A stretch of DNA of 64,000 nucleotides, taken from positions 124,001-188,000 of the forward strand of contig JBLDXI010000010.1 of assembly GCA_047495785.1 (NCBI GenBank). The letters run 5' to 3'. Position numbers and translations under genes: made by a program. The notes below the pieces were generated by a model that worked only from the letters and a program-made list of their open reading frames with translations, searched no databases and was not told the origin of the DNA. Positions 1-13,900 of the stretch are shown here, piece by piece. Source of the DNA: Lepidodermella squamata. Taxonomy: Eukaryota > Gastrotricha. Each line of letters starts with the position of its first letter. Positions within the stretch are counted from its first letter, which is position 1.

Positions 1-14
1 CTATTTTGATCCTA

Positions 15-1083
15 CTACGCTATATTCGGATAACTAGCGTAGCTGAGAATTCCACACAAGTTCGATCCGCGAGCCATGCGAATGTAGCCCTTGTCACCCC
101 AACCGGTTCCCCAGCTGTTCTTCACGATCCAGAATTTCTTGCCCGTGGCCGCATCCGTGCCGTAGCCAACAACCAACACAGCATGGTTTATAGCGGTCGA
201 GCAGGCAGCGTCATTGTAAATGCCGGACTTGTAGAATTGGAAGGAGCTCAAGCCAGCGTTGATGGCGACGGCAACCGGGCCAGTTTGCAGGGCAACCATC
301 AAAGCGGTTTCGTTGTTCTTCTGAACGTTTGTGAAGCCAGTAATGCTGGAATAGCGAGCCGCCGCGTTGAACTTGCAAGTGTGACTGCTAACACCCGTGT
401 AAGCATAAGCGGAACCCAAGTTGATGCCAGAGACGTTCTTGACGTAGGCAAAAGCTGAATTCATCCAGCCACCATTGCAGCCGAGGTTACCATACGACCA
501 CGTGCAGTCCATGAGATTTTGTTCAGAAAACGACATCAAGTTGCCAGATTTGATCTTGTATCGGCTCTCCAGAGCTCCCGTGGAAGAAAAGGCCCAACAT
601 GATCCGCATGAACCCTGATTTTTGACAGGGGTAACTGCGCTCTTGTTGCGCCAGTCGAGGCTAGCAGGGAGAGCTGCGGACACTATCGATTCGACAAAGG
701 GGGCAGCACTAACGAGCAGCTGTTCGCCGAGAGGAACCTTAGCACCAAGTCGAGTTGCCGCGAGTTCAGCCGAGCTCAGATCGGCAAGGTCATTGACGTC
801 CAAGCTGAACGAAGCTCCAGACTTCTGATTGTGGCTGCGGATGAGAGCCAAATTCGCCTTGAAAGTGTCACGACGGCGGCGCTCTTCATTCTTGTCACTG
901 AAATTCTTCTTGTTCGATAGTTTGAAATCCTCCCAGCCATCATCGTCATTATTGACTGGAGCACATTCTTCAAAAGTGAGGAAAACATAAGTTTCAACAG
1001 AACTTATAATTGAAAATATGGGACGAACCTGTCACGTAGATCAAGGCAAAGACCAAGACTGCGACGTTGTAAAGGTACTGCAT
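15..1083 (-). CDS. CTSL: Cathepsin L-like cysteine protease (papain family, C1A)
   Basis: Two exons, 1029-1083 and 15-967, join in phase to 335 aa, the usual cathepsin L length. The first exon gives a hydrophobic signal peptide starting MQYLYNVAVLVFAL. The propeptide carries a perfectly spaced ERFNIN pattern (E-x3-R-x3-F-x2-N-x3-I-x3-N, around EERRRRDTFKANLALIRSHN). The mature enzyme begins near LPASLDWRNKSAVTPVKNQG, with the oxyanion Gln and catalytic Cys in QGSCGSCWAFS, the GCNGG motif, catalytic His in NHAVLVVGYG and catalytic Asn in NSWGTGWGDKGY. All three catalytic residues are present, so the enzyme should be an active endopeptidase, secreted or lysosomal; in invertebrates such enzymes often work in the gut. 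The start was chosen because it gives a signal peptide and the acceptor before residue 19 keeps the frame. The 3' UTR lies outside the window. Confidence 0.95.
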
Positions 1084-1205
1084 TTTTGCAAATCGAAATG
1101 TTGTAAATGAAAAAGTGAAGCGATTGGGATAAGTCGAGAAGTTTAGCTTGTTAGCTTTTTAAGCTGCAAATTGAATGTGATGTTAGATCTTAGCCATACA
1201 ACGAG

Positions 1206-1213
1206 CTTATATA
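1206..1213 (-). promoter_or_regulatory. TATA box of the cathepsin gene
   Basis: The minus strand reads TATATAAG about 125 bp upstream of the cathepsin ATG. Transcription would start near 1180, giving a 5' UTR of about 100 nt. A single GATAAG lies further upstream near 1412. This is seen in the sequence only; no transcript start is known. Confidence 0.6.
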
Positions 1214-1720
1214 GATTTCTCTTCGCCCGCCTTGGCGTCGTTCCGAGAGAATCGAACAACCAAAACATACGAAACGGCTTGCCAAATTCATCCGTAAACA
1301 TGTTTACCGTTTGTTTACGCCGTTAGATTCCTCGGAATGACGCGTTCATTACCCGTTTTCTTAGACCGTTACACTTTTCTCCACGAAGAACTGTCGCATG
1401 CATGGTGACGCACTTATCGGTACATGAACAAATCTGCTAAGGGAGATGACGTAGGCTCTGGTTAGTAAGAAACACGATACATGTTTTACTAAGAAATTTC
1501 TACACAACTTAATGGTCACAGAAAAAAATGCTTCAATGTATGTTCTGCTTTTAATCAAGAGATGTACCCGGTAACCGTATTTTTACTGTATTTTGATTGC
1601 ATTCTCATGGCAAAGTTTTTTCATTTTATCGCTGCTATTTGCGAATGGCTACAAGTCCTCATATACCTTTGATATCTTTATTTTATTCTAATTTTCTGAA
1701 TTGATTGAAAATCCTTCACA
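1214..1720. other. Intergenic: cathepsin upstream region and 3' end of the next gene
   Basis: No coding exon is seen. TTTATT at about 1677 on the plus strand is AATAAA on the minus strand, about 40 nt past the stop of the neighbouring 581-aa gene, and probably ends that transcript. Confidence 0.5.
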
Positions 1721-3575
1721 TCATCTACCGGGAGGCTCATGAAATGACCGGTATAACGGAACAGTTTTCGACACAAGCTTATTCCGCCTGATAGGGGGCA
1801 AAGATCCGCCGTCTTTCGACATAATCGTCTTGGTACGCCGCTTGGAGTAAGTATCTATCAGTGATTTGTGGAATTTTCTGCCGTCCAAGGAAGCACTCGT
1901 TGCTGCTGACACCAAAGTGTTCGACCGGTCCATAAACTGGGCATGCCTACGCATTCCATGAGGCGGCGTTTCGATTAGGTTAGCCAGGTTGTGAAGAAAT
2001 AGCGGAGATTTCGTAATCGGATCGAATTCCCAAAAAACTTCGCTTGGATAAATGACCCTAAACAATATTCATAAAAATATGCTCAGAATAATATTTTCTA
2101 GCGAATCAGACCTGTCAAGATATGGCGTGACAGTTTTTGCTCTAGCATATTCCTCTCGCCTGTAGCTTCGATTGGCTCTCTTCATAAATGCCGATGAACT
2201 TGCACCTCTTATGATCGGAAGTGGTCGTTTAGGCGTGATGGGTTTTGTCGAGTTATTGCTGCTCGCTTTAATAGACGATTTGCTGCTTCGAATAGTCTTC
2301 GAAGGTCTTCTAGGCGTTAATAGAGAGGTAGCTACGCCAGAATTCAGCAAAGCCTCGGAGATTTCCGGATCATCGTCATCATCGCTATTCGCACTGTTAA
2401 TTGTTAGCCGTTCCATAGTACTATTAAGACCAGAACTTCGCTGAAGCCGAGGGCTTGGCTTGTTACTTCCCCATATTGGAAGCCTTGATAACCGATCTTC
2501 GACATCTTTTTCTACATCTGACGGCAGAACAGAGGTTATAGCGTTCGGCTCGACGAGGCAATCAAAAATCTGAATTGAAAAATATTTTTTTAATAGCTGA
2601 AAGATGAAAGCTGATTTTTGTTACCAAATCATCTTCTGTTCGATTTGTTGTAGTAGTAACAGCGCCACTTTTTCGTTTATTAGCCTCGATCAGCGAGGCC
2701 CCAGGCGAGTTAGGCGGGCAGTTGAAAGAGGGCGTCGAGCCCGTAGTGTAGGATCTGACCTGCATCAAGGCCTTGCGCCAACTCCGCAGTGTATCGGCTT
2801 GTGAAGTCGCCGAACTCAGCTCGATCGCCGGTAAATGCCGAGAAGGTAATTTGGGAAATTTCCGTTGGAAATTAGGAGGGATGGAACGTGATTTCTCGGC
2901 ATCCCACAGGGTGTCTGGCAGATTTTGCTGGGTCAGCTCGTGTTTCAACGCTTCCTCTTCCTCCATTCGCCTTTTCATTTCCAGCGAGGTTAGGAAAGCT
3001 TCGTCAAATGGCGCCGTTTTCATTGGTTCGAAAATGTGTGGGTCGTAGCGGGTCGTAAACTGCGGGTAGTTGATTTTCACGTTTCTCCCAAGTTTCTGGT
3101 AATCTTCGAACGGATCTTCGACCCGTTGTAGCTGGTACATGATCCGATTCATGTAGTTTTTGTTATTGGGATACATCGCCATGATTCGAACACCAGCCGC
3201 TTGGTCTAGTTGCGACTGTCTCTGCAGCATGTGAGAGGTTGATTGAGAATTCCGCTTATCCGGGTTCAAGTAGGAAGGCCTCGCCATTGTGCCCGGGCTT
3301 TCGAGATCGGTCTCCAGGGCTGGTCTTATATCGCCAACTACAGGTATCACAATGCGCTCGAAACCATCTCGCCTCGATTCCGGCCTCGCGAAAATGTGTT
3401 CGTTGCGCTGGGCGCAAACGCGACACGCCGATTTCTTCTTGCGCCTACATCGATGCGGCTTATTTGCCTCGTCTAGCGACATGCTCAGATTATTCATAAG
3501 TACTAAACGCTGACCGCCAGACGGCAAATACGCGTTTAGTTCCCTGTCTAAAATCAACGATTGTGAAGCTGCCAT
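1721..3575 (-). CDS. Unrecognised 581-aa hydrophilic protein, three exons
   Basis: Exons 2625-3575, 2112-2569 and 1721-2057 join in phase across 55-bp and 54-bp GT-AG introns to give 581 aa. The ATG is the one opening MAASQSLILDREL; the open frame runs further upstream but holds no other ATG. The protein has no signal peptide or membrane segment. It has a Cys/basic patch near residues 40-60 (HRCRRKKKSACRVCAQR), a Glu-rich helix (EMKRRMEEEEALKHEL), an acidic run (NSDDDDDPEIS) next to a Ser/Pro/Lys-rich stretch (PRRPSKTIRSSKSS), and a basic C-terminus. The short, well-formed introns and long frame support a real gene. I do not recognise the family and assign no function. Confidence 0.8.
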
Positions 3576-4966
3576 TATTTTTGCAGCGTGAAATTTCTCA
3601 CACCAATACAAACGCGCCTACCATTTATGTTAGGTCTTTGTCAGCAGTTCCCATGGCGAGGTTAGCACGTTTTCTCATTAATAATTAACTGCTTTTTCGC
3701 CCCGTCTCCACAGCGTGAATCAATTTTTTCATTTCCCTGCGCGAAAATAACAGCCGCAAAAGTCGATATTTTGCCTTTTATTTATTGTTGTTGTTTTTTC
3801 GAAGCATGTCAATCAAGATGAGATGATAGAAATAGTATTATACGGTAAATTCTCCAGTATTTTTTACAAAGCAAAGTTTTGTCAGCTGAGATGGTATTTA
3901 TATATAGTTTCGCACTCATGATGATGATTTGATCTAACAACGAGAAAAACCTCTCTATTCAATCATTTCATCGAAAAACACACGCTGCTGCTCCATCGAT
4001 TCAAATATAAAATCAGAATTATTTTTTCGCAATTTTTTTACAATATAATAATTGATTGTAGAAGATAGCATAATAATGAATGAAGACATAGTTATTGATT
4101 CTCTACAAAAATCATTCGAGGAGGAAATCAAAACAACCAGAAAAAAACGAAGAAAAAAAGCTCTCTGGATCGATGTTTTAGTTTCTTTCCATAATTTCAA
4201 AATTTGCCAACAACAACAAAATTTGTTAGAAGCGCAACTGAAACGTTGAATATACAGGGCTAGAAACGAAGAGAAATATAAATATATCGGGAATAATAGA
4301 TTTATTTTTTATGCATTTAATCATGTAATGAGGCGACTAGGAACACCACAATACCGCAGCGGACAAATATACGATAAAAGAAGTAGATTTTTTCATATAA
4401 TATAGATATATTTTTTCTCTCTGTTTTTGAATCAGTTATATCGGGACCGTCGCTCAGAGGTGTAAAACTAAAAACAGGTTAAAACGAAGCTATCAGCCAA
4501 GTAATTAGTATAATTTTGGTGGTCGGTTTAACAACGAAGGAGGAATCAGCAGAAGAAAAATCATTCTCACACGTCAACAACTTAACATGGGCGGGAGCAA
4601 TTTTTAAAACTGGAGCAATTAATTAAAATTGTGCTTGGCTTCATTCAATAAATAAAACGGAAAATTTTTTGACATGCATAAAATTTGCATTGATTAAGGC
4701 AGTAAAATTGTAGCTTCCTGAATGTTTTTTGATGAAAAAATGGCACAAGAAGAAACGAATGAAGGAAGTAGATTTTTGAACCCCAAGGCGCCGTTATTAT
4801 GTCAAGTATTGCAATAACAATATAATGTTGTAATATAAATGAGATGATTTTTTTTGTAAATTTTAGTTGCAAGATTGTTGAGCTGTTTTTTTCATTGATT
4901 GTTCGAATTTTTTTAAGGAGGTGAGAAATTTTTTCAGGTCGATGTTTTTTTCGGGGGGTCACGCTA
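3576..4966. other. AT-rich intergenic region with the CCDC88 3' UTR
   Basis: This separates the unknown gene from the CCDC88 3' end on the same strand. TTTATT at about 4293 (AATAAA on minus) is the best poly(A) signal for CCDC88, implying a 3' UTR of about 670 nt. A 57-codon plus-strand ORF from 4076 is Lys/Glu-rich and probably chance. Confidence 0.4.
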
Positions 4967-7900
4967 CTACACACAGCCGAATTCATACCACACACTGCCC
5001 TCCTCGGCACTGCCGGGCAGGCCGTTTGGCCGGATCGCGTCGTCGCTCTGGCCCGAGGCGGATGAAGAAAGCGCGGGTGATAGAAGACTGTGGTGCCCGG
5101 ATCCGGCCGGGATTGTAACAACGGCGACGGCCGAGGCGAGCGACGGCATGCCGCCCATGCCTGGCAAGTTGACCGAGCCGCCGCCGCTCGACGTGCCCGT
5201 CGCGCCGCCCGACGACGCGCTCGACGACGGGCGGTGGCTGTTGTAGGCGTGGCCGCTCGATGAGATCAGCATGTTGATCGGCGATATCGTATCGCCCGAT
5301 GTCAGCGTTCGGGTCGATGCTGTTCCGTTTACGATTCCATTTTTCACTTTTTGAGACCTGGATAAATTAAAATTAGCATAAATTAGCACGAAAATAAACA
5401 AATTGGCCAATTAGGAAAATACACGGAGGTTTTGATAATCATTCCTAGAAGACAGAAATTTCTCGGAGTTATGATCTGGTTTTCTATTTCGAGACCGTTT
5501 CTCGTATAGGCCAAATTTATGCCTTTCAAAATGATAATATTAGGGACTTAGGCTTGAGGAGATTCACGACGAAATCATTGTTTCGATCAAAATCATGCAA
5601 GAATAACCCGGTTTGTGCCTGGAAGATACGGCCACATCTGTGAACAAGAAATCAGTGCTGAGAGTTTTCCGAAAATTTAGGAGGAAAAATCACAATCGAA
5701 TTTACAAAAATTGCGCTCTCACCTTGAGATGTTGAGTTCGAATTAGGTTTAAGACTCGAAATAAATAAAAAATAAAAAATTGAAAGAGGAAAACTACGGA
5801 ACTTTGAATTGCTAATTAAATACCAATTAAATGCCAATTAATAATGAATTTTCATCCCAATTTACTGGACTAATTTTTTGGAAATCAGGAGCAATGATAA
5901 AATCCCAATTGGATGAAATATCTCCAAGACCCTTTCCTTTTGCGAGTTATTTAAATGAAAATAAGGAAAAATAAGGATTATACCGTCAAATAAAAAATGT
6001 CATTCTTGTTATATTTTCAAATAAATTAATTTTTTCAATTTTTCAATTGTTAAAAAAAATATTAATTCTTACCCGTCACTGCCGTTGTAAGCTCTAAGAC
6101 TTGAATCCGAGTAGTTCGAACAGGAATCTGAGCCATTCGGAGGAACGCGGTTGTTAGTCGGCCTTTCGACCGCCACCCAGCGGCCAACATTCGCCTGCCT
6201 CGAGCCGTACTCAGACGGCGCTGTTTCATTGAGTTTCCTCGAAACGCCCTGCGAAGACGGCACCAACAGCGACGAACTCAGGTTATTCGCGTTCGAAATC
6301 GAAGTCGGCGTATTGGACGACGATTGCTGCTGTTGTTGCTGCGAATGCATAGAAGCGGACGATTTCAACGGCGAAGACGTTTTAAACAAATCAATCGACA
6401 AAGACCGGGACATCAAAAACGACGAATTGTGGTAATTGTTATTGCCAGTAGTACCTTCACCCATCTCATCGTCAGCCTGGTGGTGATTCTCATCCGCACC
6501 AGGCGCTGAAATTATCGAGCTATCACCATTCAACTGCGGCTCAGGGCTTTGCAGGCTCCGCTCAACCGAAATCGAGTCGGAATTCGATGTAGTCGACGCG
6601 GAATCAGTCGCGTGTAACGACGCCGAGTCTAAATTGTTCGGAAACATCGGCGAAATTGTTGAAGAATTCGGCGCAGTTAGCAGCGTCGATGATTCAGGGT
6701 GTTTCGACCCAGGCTGCCGGCCGTTACTCGCTGGCTGGCCGTTTTTCTGGAACAAATGCTTCGCCTTCCGAACGAGTTGTTCGATCGATGTGGACGAAGT
6801 CCTTCGCCGCTGTTTATCCTGCTGTTCCTGCCACAATTCAAACATTTTCCCCTCAAGGGCCGTTTTTTGCCGTTGAACTGTCGCCAACATTTCCATGTAA
6901 TACTTTTGCTCGGTGTTATGCTTCTCCGAATCTTTGAGCTTGCCGTTCAATAAATCTTCGTTATGCTTCAGCAATATCCGCATTTGATCACTCATATCTT
7001 GAACAGCCGATTCGAGCCGGTCGTTCATTTGCCGTAGATACTCGATTTTCGCGAGAAGCGCCTCAGGGTTTACGGCCTGGTATTTCCGCAAATCCTGAAA
7101 AACCTGCTTAAACTTCTCCTCCAGCCGAGCGTGGTCGTTTTGAAGAGACGCACGTTGCAGCACCAATTCCTGATTTTCAGCCTGTAACTGCGTTAACATA
7201 GCCGTTGAATCAGACGAAGATCGCTGCGCGGATTCAATCGCCTCGCGCAATTGGTCAATTTCAGCCTGAGACCGTTTGACCTGTTCGGTTAGGACGCGAC
7301 ACTCAGCGGCAGCCGAACGGGCAGAAAGACTTTGACTAACGACCTCGGTTTGCAATTTCCCATTCTCGTCCTTCAATTCCGACATTTGCCGCTGTAGATT
7401 CGAAACTTCAGCCTTCAAGGCGGATTTTTCCGACTCTAAATCGGCTAATTTGTTCTGGCACTGCTCGCGGTCTGTCACCAGGGCGGTTATTCGGTCATCA
7501 GCCGCCGCTAACTCGGTCTCAATTCGCGTTTTTTCGGCTAGCAACTCGCTGCGGACACCCTGCAATTCCGTCATTTGTTCCGAGACCTCGCGCAATTGCC
7601 GTTGAACGTCGCTAGCGTGGATTTTGTAAGACCCATTCTCGCTGGTTAGACTCGCGTTTTGCCGCTCCAATTCAACCAACCGATTTTTCATAGCGACAAC
7701 ATCGCGAGCTAAATCGCCTGTTTTTCGACCCTCTTCAACGCGGACATTGCTCAACTCGCGTTCCAAGCTCTGCTTCTCGCGTTGAAGATCGCGAACTCGG
7801 TCTTCCATGTCCTTCAATTTCGGGTCTGACCACCGAGTGGCGGTTACGAGGCTTTCGACAAGGCGAGGCGCGCCGTCGTCTTGCTGCAGCCGCTCGGCGA

Positions 7901-10900
7901 TTTCTTGAACACCGCCTTTCAGCCCGAAAAATTGGTCCATGCAAGTGTTGACGCGGGCCAACATTGATTTCAACCGATTTCCTTCCTCCTCGGCTAGCCT
8001 TAGAGCTTCGCTGTTGCTGTTCAAGCATTGCTTCAGCCGATCGACCGCCTCTTCTGAATCATTTAGCTGCACCTGAAGGTAAAATAAAAACGAATCGATA
8101 AAATAATTAAGGTGGATGTGAATTTTACTCGATAAAGCACTCGATAAAACAAAAATAATAGAAAATGATGCACCAAAGTATATCGCAGAGGGATTTACGT
8201 ACATCTCGGCTGAAAGTCACTCGCTTGCTGCCAATACAAGTTTGTTTGTAGCTCATTCTACACCAACATTTTAATAATAATAAATCGCATTTGCAAAGCG
8301 CTTAATTTTAAATTCATCTATCAATTTTGATCAACAAAATAAACAGATATTCGTAAAAGGAAATAACATATTAAGCTGGATGGGCCATAAATTTGAGAAA
8401 ATTTAGGGATATCAAATGGATGCGATACTACCAAAACACAAGGCGCTTTTTTCGGAAGTCGGCCTACTCGAATATAAGCGATTAAAAATGTTGTATTTTC
8501 ATGCAGTTGTGGTAGTGGTAGTAGTATATATTATCGTAAACACTTGAGCCGCAGTTATTAAGCCTGAAATACGTTCGATTGAACAAACCGACGATGCTAG
8601 GTAAAAACAAGCGTGTTTTCGCAGGCGCAGGTTTTGGGGCGGGCGCCGCCCCGCCGCCTTGGTCAGTCGGATCGAGCGATCGATTGATCGCGTTGCTAGA
8701 CTGCGCCAACTGGCAAAACAAGGCGAGCGAGTAAGCACGCACGAAATACACGCGCGCTGGCTAATTTCACGCCCCCAAAAGTATAAATAACAAATTGATC
8801 GATAGGGCGTGTGTTTTGTTTTCCAACTGACATTTCGGGACTTTGAACGGCGCAAATTTCAACAACACACGCTTATCAATAAATTAAACGCACGCGCATC
8901 TGCCGCGCACCGAAAAATTTAGGTCAAAATTATTGAAAAAAATTGAAATACAAATTCCACCTTAAAAATATTCAAATTTTCGTACCTGAAGTAGCTGCTT
9001 CTCCTCCGAGAGCGCATTTTGGCGCTGTTGAAGAATGTCGATGGTTTCGACGCATCGCGACAATCGAGCCGATAATAAGTCGCGTTCTTCCACCAGCGCA
9101 ACTCGTTGCTGATCTAAATCTCGAATTCGCTCAGCCCCGCCTTCGATTTCCAAGCGTTTACACTCAGATTGAGCCGCGTTTTTCTCACTCGTCAGAATTT
9201 TCACGTCCTCCGTCAACCGTAGAACCTCACTTTGAAGATTTTGAAGGCATTCAGAATTGACGAGAAGCTCTTTGATTTTAGAATAAAGTTTCTCATCGAC
9301 TACAACGTTTGATAACTCGTTTTCGCCGGTTAACACAGGCGCGCGAAGATCGGCCGAAAACTGGTCGAGCAACTCGCAGATAATTTTCGCATTTTTCGGC
9401 GCAGCGGACGAGTGTTTCGATCCGTTTTTGCTGTTACTAAACGCGAGAAGTTCCTGCTTGATAACAGCGATTAGGCTAAACGCGACGCGAAGTTTCGACT
9501 CGTAACCGTCTCGAACTCGGTCGAGCAAGTGGCGAATTTTCTCGCGGTCTTGTAGCACCTCATTCCTCTCACTCATCGACCGTTCAAGATCGCGTTCTAA
9601 ATCGGAAATTTTCTCCAATTTCGCCTCGAGTTCTTCGCGAAACCGTTGTTGCGCCTCGTCCATTTCTCGAATCAATCGTTCATTTTCCAATTCGAGAGCG
9701 AGTAATTTTGTTGTTACAGACTCTTCCAATTGTTCGCTGAACGATTTTTCCTCGACAAAAGGCGAGCCATCTGTTGCCTGTTCGTATCGCGACTTCCTTT
9801 CATTAGCGACCGCTAGCTCTGATGTCAGATGGGCACATCTCGCTTTCAGTTCTTCGATTAGCCGTTGGCTCGATTCGAGATTTGACCTCAATTCGATCGC
9901 TTCCTTCCGCCTCCGGTCAGCCTCAGACTCGGCGGCCGCGACTCGAGACATCGCAGATCGACCTGTGCCAGCTTCTTCGAGTTTCCGCTCTAGACCGGTT
10001 CGAACATCGATTAAAACACGATTTTCATCACGCAGCTCGTCTAGCCGCTTCTTCATCGCTTCAAATTCGTTCGTTTTCTCGCGTAATTTCGCATTTTCCC
10101 GCTCGAGCCGTTCAGCCCGGGCTGAGTCTTGCTTTGCCGCGTCCAACTCGTCTCGTAGCTCTCGAACCACCCTCGCCTCTCGTTGCAGATCCGCATTTTC
10201 CGCCCGCATTTTTTCGATTATCGTGATTTTTTCATCGATATCTTCGCGGTAGTTGTCGAGAATTTCGGTTTTTGACTCTAGTTCAGTTTGGCACTCGCGT
10301 AATTTGTTCTTCAACTCAGTCACCTGGAGGTATAATTTGGCCTGGTCTTCTATCACTTGACTACTACCGCCGTTTGAATTCGGAGGGCTAGGCGGCCGAT
10401 TTCCATTACTACAACTAGATTTGTTCTGATGATAACCGTTTTGTTTGATGAGGTCTTGAAGATGGTTGAGGCGTTGAACCGAGGCGAGAAGTTCGTTGCG
10501 TTCGTTGACTAACCGGCTCAAGCACCGAGCCGCGTCCTTCAAATCGCTGAGATCTGCCGCGCCAGAAGCGTTGTACAGCGTTAGGCATTCGAGGGGAAAG
10601 ACATTTGACCGGTTGTGCGTGATCGATTCGATTTCGAGGCGCAGCGCGTCCTGCACGTGGAGATCGAGCGTTGTCACGTAGGAAATGACGATTTCTTTCG
10701 TTGTATCAGCCTGCACGGCACAGCCGAGTATCAACCGCAACGCATTCTCGAGTTCACGCCGAGTTTCGGCGTTACAGTGAGTTATGTGATGCTGCTGTTG
10801 CTGTTGATGCTGGTGGTGATGTTGGCCGCTATTATGATGGATTTTTCCATTCGATTTTTTCACCGAAGAACCAGTTGAGGCTAGGACAGTTACGTTCGGA

Positions 10901-13900
10901 GGCGCCGCTAATACGAGTTGTTGCAAAGCAATCTGTAAACAAATAAAAAATTATTTTCGTTCCCACAGGTCATTGAACTATTATATTTAAGGCCATTCAG
11001 ATGGGAGTAGACATTCTTAATATAAGAAAATAATAATTGTTGAATTTAGTCTGAGATTACATTAGAAATTTTATGAAATTAATCAAAATTTAAAAGATCT
11101 TCAAAGTGGACCATGGGCAGCAAAGGTCTTTCAATTCGGATTTTCACGGCCGGAATTCGCCCCTTAAAGCGCAGGTTGAGAAAAAAATGAAACTTTATTA
11201 AAATGATTTGGAAAATTTTAAAACAGCGTTTCTTTCGTTCTGTCTTGACTCTAACCAAATTGAGCAGGATTGATGAAAATTTCATTGAGTGGGAAAATTT
11301 TTGGCAATAAGAAAGACTTTCCTACCATTTTAATGCACCAATTTTTCCAAATCTAACCTCTTCCATATATCATCAAGCTCTTCATTTCAATTAATTCTCT
11401 TTTTACTGACCAAAATTTGAACGATTTCATCTTATGTTGGCGGCTAATTTATCCCGAGTAGAGAATTCCAAGATTCAAAACCCTTAAATTACCCATTCGC
11501 TGCTACTAGAGGTCTTATTGAGTTCTGCACCATAAAAAATGGAATGTCTATCATCCATATTTTTAGTTTTTAAATTATCAATCATCTCATAAGAAAAATT
11601 TACCAAGCCTTGGCTGGCTGATGTTGATTGAGTTCCCGATTTTCCTTTAAAATTTGTAAAATGTCCGCAAGATCCAATTGTTTATTCTTCTAGTTTTTCA
11701 GCGCACCGTATATTTTATGTTGACGCCTCATATTTGTTTATTCTGAACTTGGATACATATTGCAGCCACGAGCCTTCACAAATATTCGAGCTGCGTGCAG
11801 TCTGGCGATTTACTGATGAATTTAGCAGGATTCCAATTTAATTCAATACTTATATCAATCCTTTTAAAGCTGTTTGTTTTCTTCCAAGCGTTTTCAGTTC
11901 ATTTTCACATCCGTTTCGTCTGCCAGTTTCAGAGTCAGTTTCTGCTGTTTGAGGATTGTCACGTATATCAAGGCATCAATTGGAGTCGAAAAACGCTCCA
12001 CTTACTCGAGACGGCACGAGCGCGGCTCAAAACAACACTAATAAGGAGTGACACTTGCGCTTTTGTTTAGTTGTTATTGTTATTACAGTGCATATTGTAG
12101 AAAGTAAAAATATATAAAAATGCAACAGCGACAGCAGAAAACCCCGTTGTCTCGGGTTTCCACGAAGCCGCAAAACAAAGCAGCACCGCGCAGTAGTATT
12201 CACACGTTGTGCCTAGGCAAAAAGGCCGCCGGTCAGTCGGTCTCGCAAACGCACGTAGAGTAGCAGAGCCTGGCAACAAAACACGACACCCACAACGTAT
12301 AATATCATTTTTGCCCAGGTTCTCGTCTACTCTATACCTAGTTTTCTATTGACAAACAAGCGAGCCGCCAATGTAAAGAGGTTAAGGAGGCTATAATATC
12401 GCGTTCTAGCATTTTAGCCCGACGGCTAAATAGCCTACAAATGACGATGGCGAAACAAGTAGTTGTCTTCTTGACAGCGCAACAAAAACGCGTCCAACAA
12501 AAACATACAATTGTTGCGACAGAAAACACACCGCACAAAAGCCGCGCAGCCGCCGCCGCCGTTGTGGTGGTGGGAGGGTAAACACGGCGGAGAAATGCCG
12601 ACGAAAATTAGGCAGTAAGTGAAGGCACAAAGCCCTATGAAACACAATAAATGACGAGTCAAGTAGCCGCAAACACGCGGTCACAGATCCGGCGCATCGT
12701 TCCGTGCGAAGGCCAGAGTAAACATTTGCGTTATCAAGGTGGATAGATGGAAGCGCTCCCACCTGCCGTAGATAATCTGCGAGCGGCGGATGTGTCGTCG
12801 TCGTCTCAGCTCGATAGCTTGTACCGAGACAGCATCATAATTGCATCGTAACACTCGTCGGCTGTCATTAAGTCTAGTTTTTACATCGCGTCAAAAGCCA
12901 GGTTTTGATGACATCAATCTGTACCGACGACGGCGACGCGACCAGGGGGCGACTACTAGTCGTCGCATCGCGATAAACAACGCCGTAGCAATTTGACTTG
13001 CCCTCGAGACATACCCAAAACACGCGCTAATATTTTGATAATTACTAGTCAATTGCTGCGACGCAAAATCTAGCTTGAGAAGAAGACAAGAAGAAGCAAC
13101 GCGTCGTATCACCGGCAAGCCTATCATCAGAATCACGACGACGGTCAAATTCATTTTGAATAAATTTTCGAGTCACGAGCCGCGGTTTGACCTCGCGTGA
13201 AAACACTCACTCAACATCGATTTGATACGAATTCTTATTAAGGTAGCTGTCATTTGCGCTAACGAGCGCTGCTGCTGTTATCTACACACACGAATAAACT
13301 GCAACGGGTCAGTTTACGCCGGACAGGAAGTTCAATTAAGTATTTCACGCTGCATTAAGGTGGATGACACGCACGCGCGTGTGCGCCGAAAAAGAGCCGC
13401 CTTGTTTGTATTTTGCGTGAAAAATTAATAGTAATGTCTGCGCATCATGTGATACAGCAAATATATGGCGCAATAGCACGAATGAAAAATGAGCTGCCGT
13501 ATCATTGCACAAACAAGACGCGCAGCTCAGTGACTGAGTCAAAACATTTTTCAAAAATTAATGTTGTATCTTCCGCGAAAGTGCGATGAATATAAAAATG
13601 CAGACCCAACCTCCTCCCGCATCGCACCCAATAAATATCTCATCTCCACTTCATTTCCGCATACTTCCCAGTCGTTGTATTTTACGCGCTAAGAGTCGCT
13701 GCGGTGAATTTTGTGTTATTTCACTAATAATAAGCTCCGTTGGGAGATTGGCGCAAGATGTTGTGTACAAATCGAGACAATAACAATAAATTCAGTAATA
13801 ATTCACGCCTTGAAAGAAGTGCGAGACGCAGCGGTGGCGTCGTTACGCCGCGCCCGCCCGTGATCAAACGCTCCCTAAATGCAGCTTAAATTACTACTCA

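Noticed and set aside
622-828. Plus-strand ORFs over the cathepsin gene, including 6-458
   Set aside because: They are antisense to a complete, motif-bearing protease.
4076-4249. 57-codon plus-strand ORF rich in Lys and Glu
   Set aside because: It is AT-rich, lacks splice or promoter context, and lies within the likely CCDC88 3' region. The length is expected by chance.
9822-10252. Plus-strand ORFs of 95-134 codons inside the CCDC88 coiled-coil exon
   Set aside because: They are Arg/Ser-rich antisense shadows of Glu/Leu-rich coiled coil.
12067-12762. Cluster of minus-strand ORFs in the GC-rich part of the big CCDC88 intron
   Set aside because: Three frames are open together, which points to composition rather than coding, and no domain is recognised.
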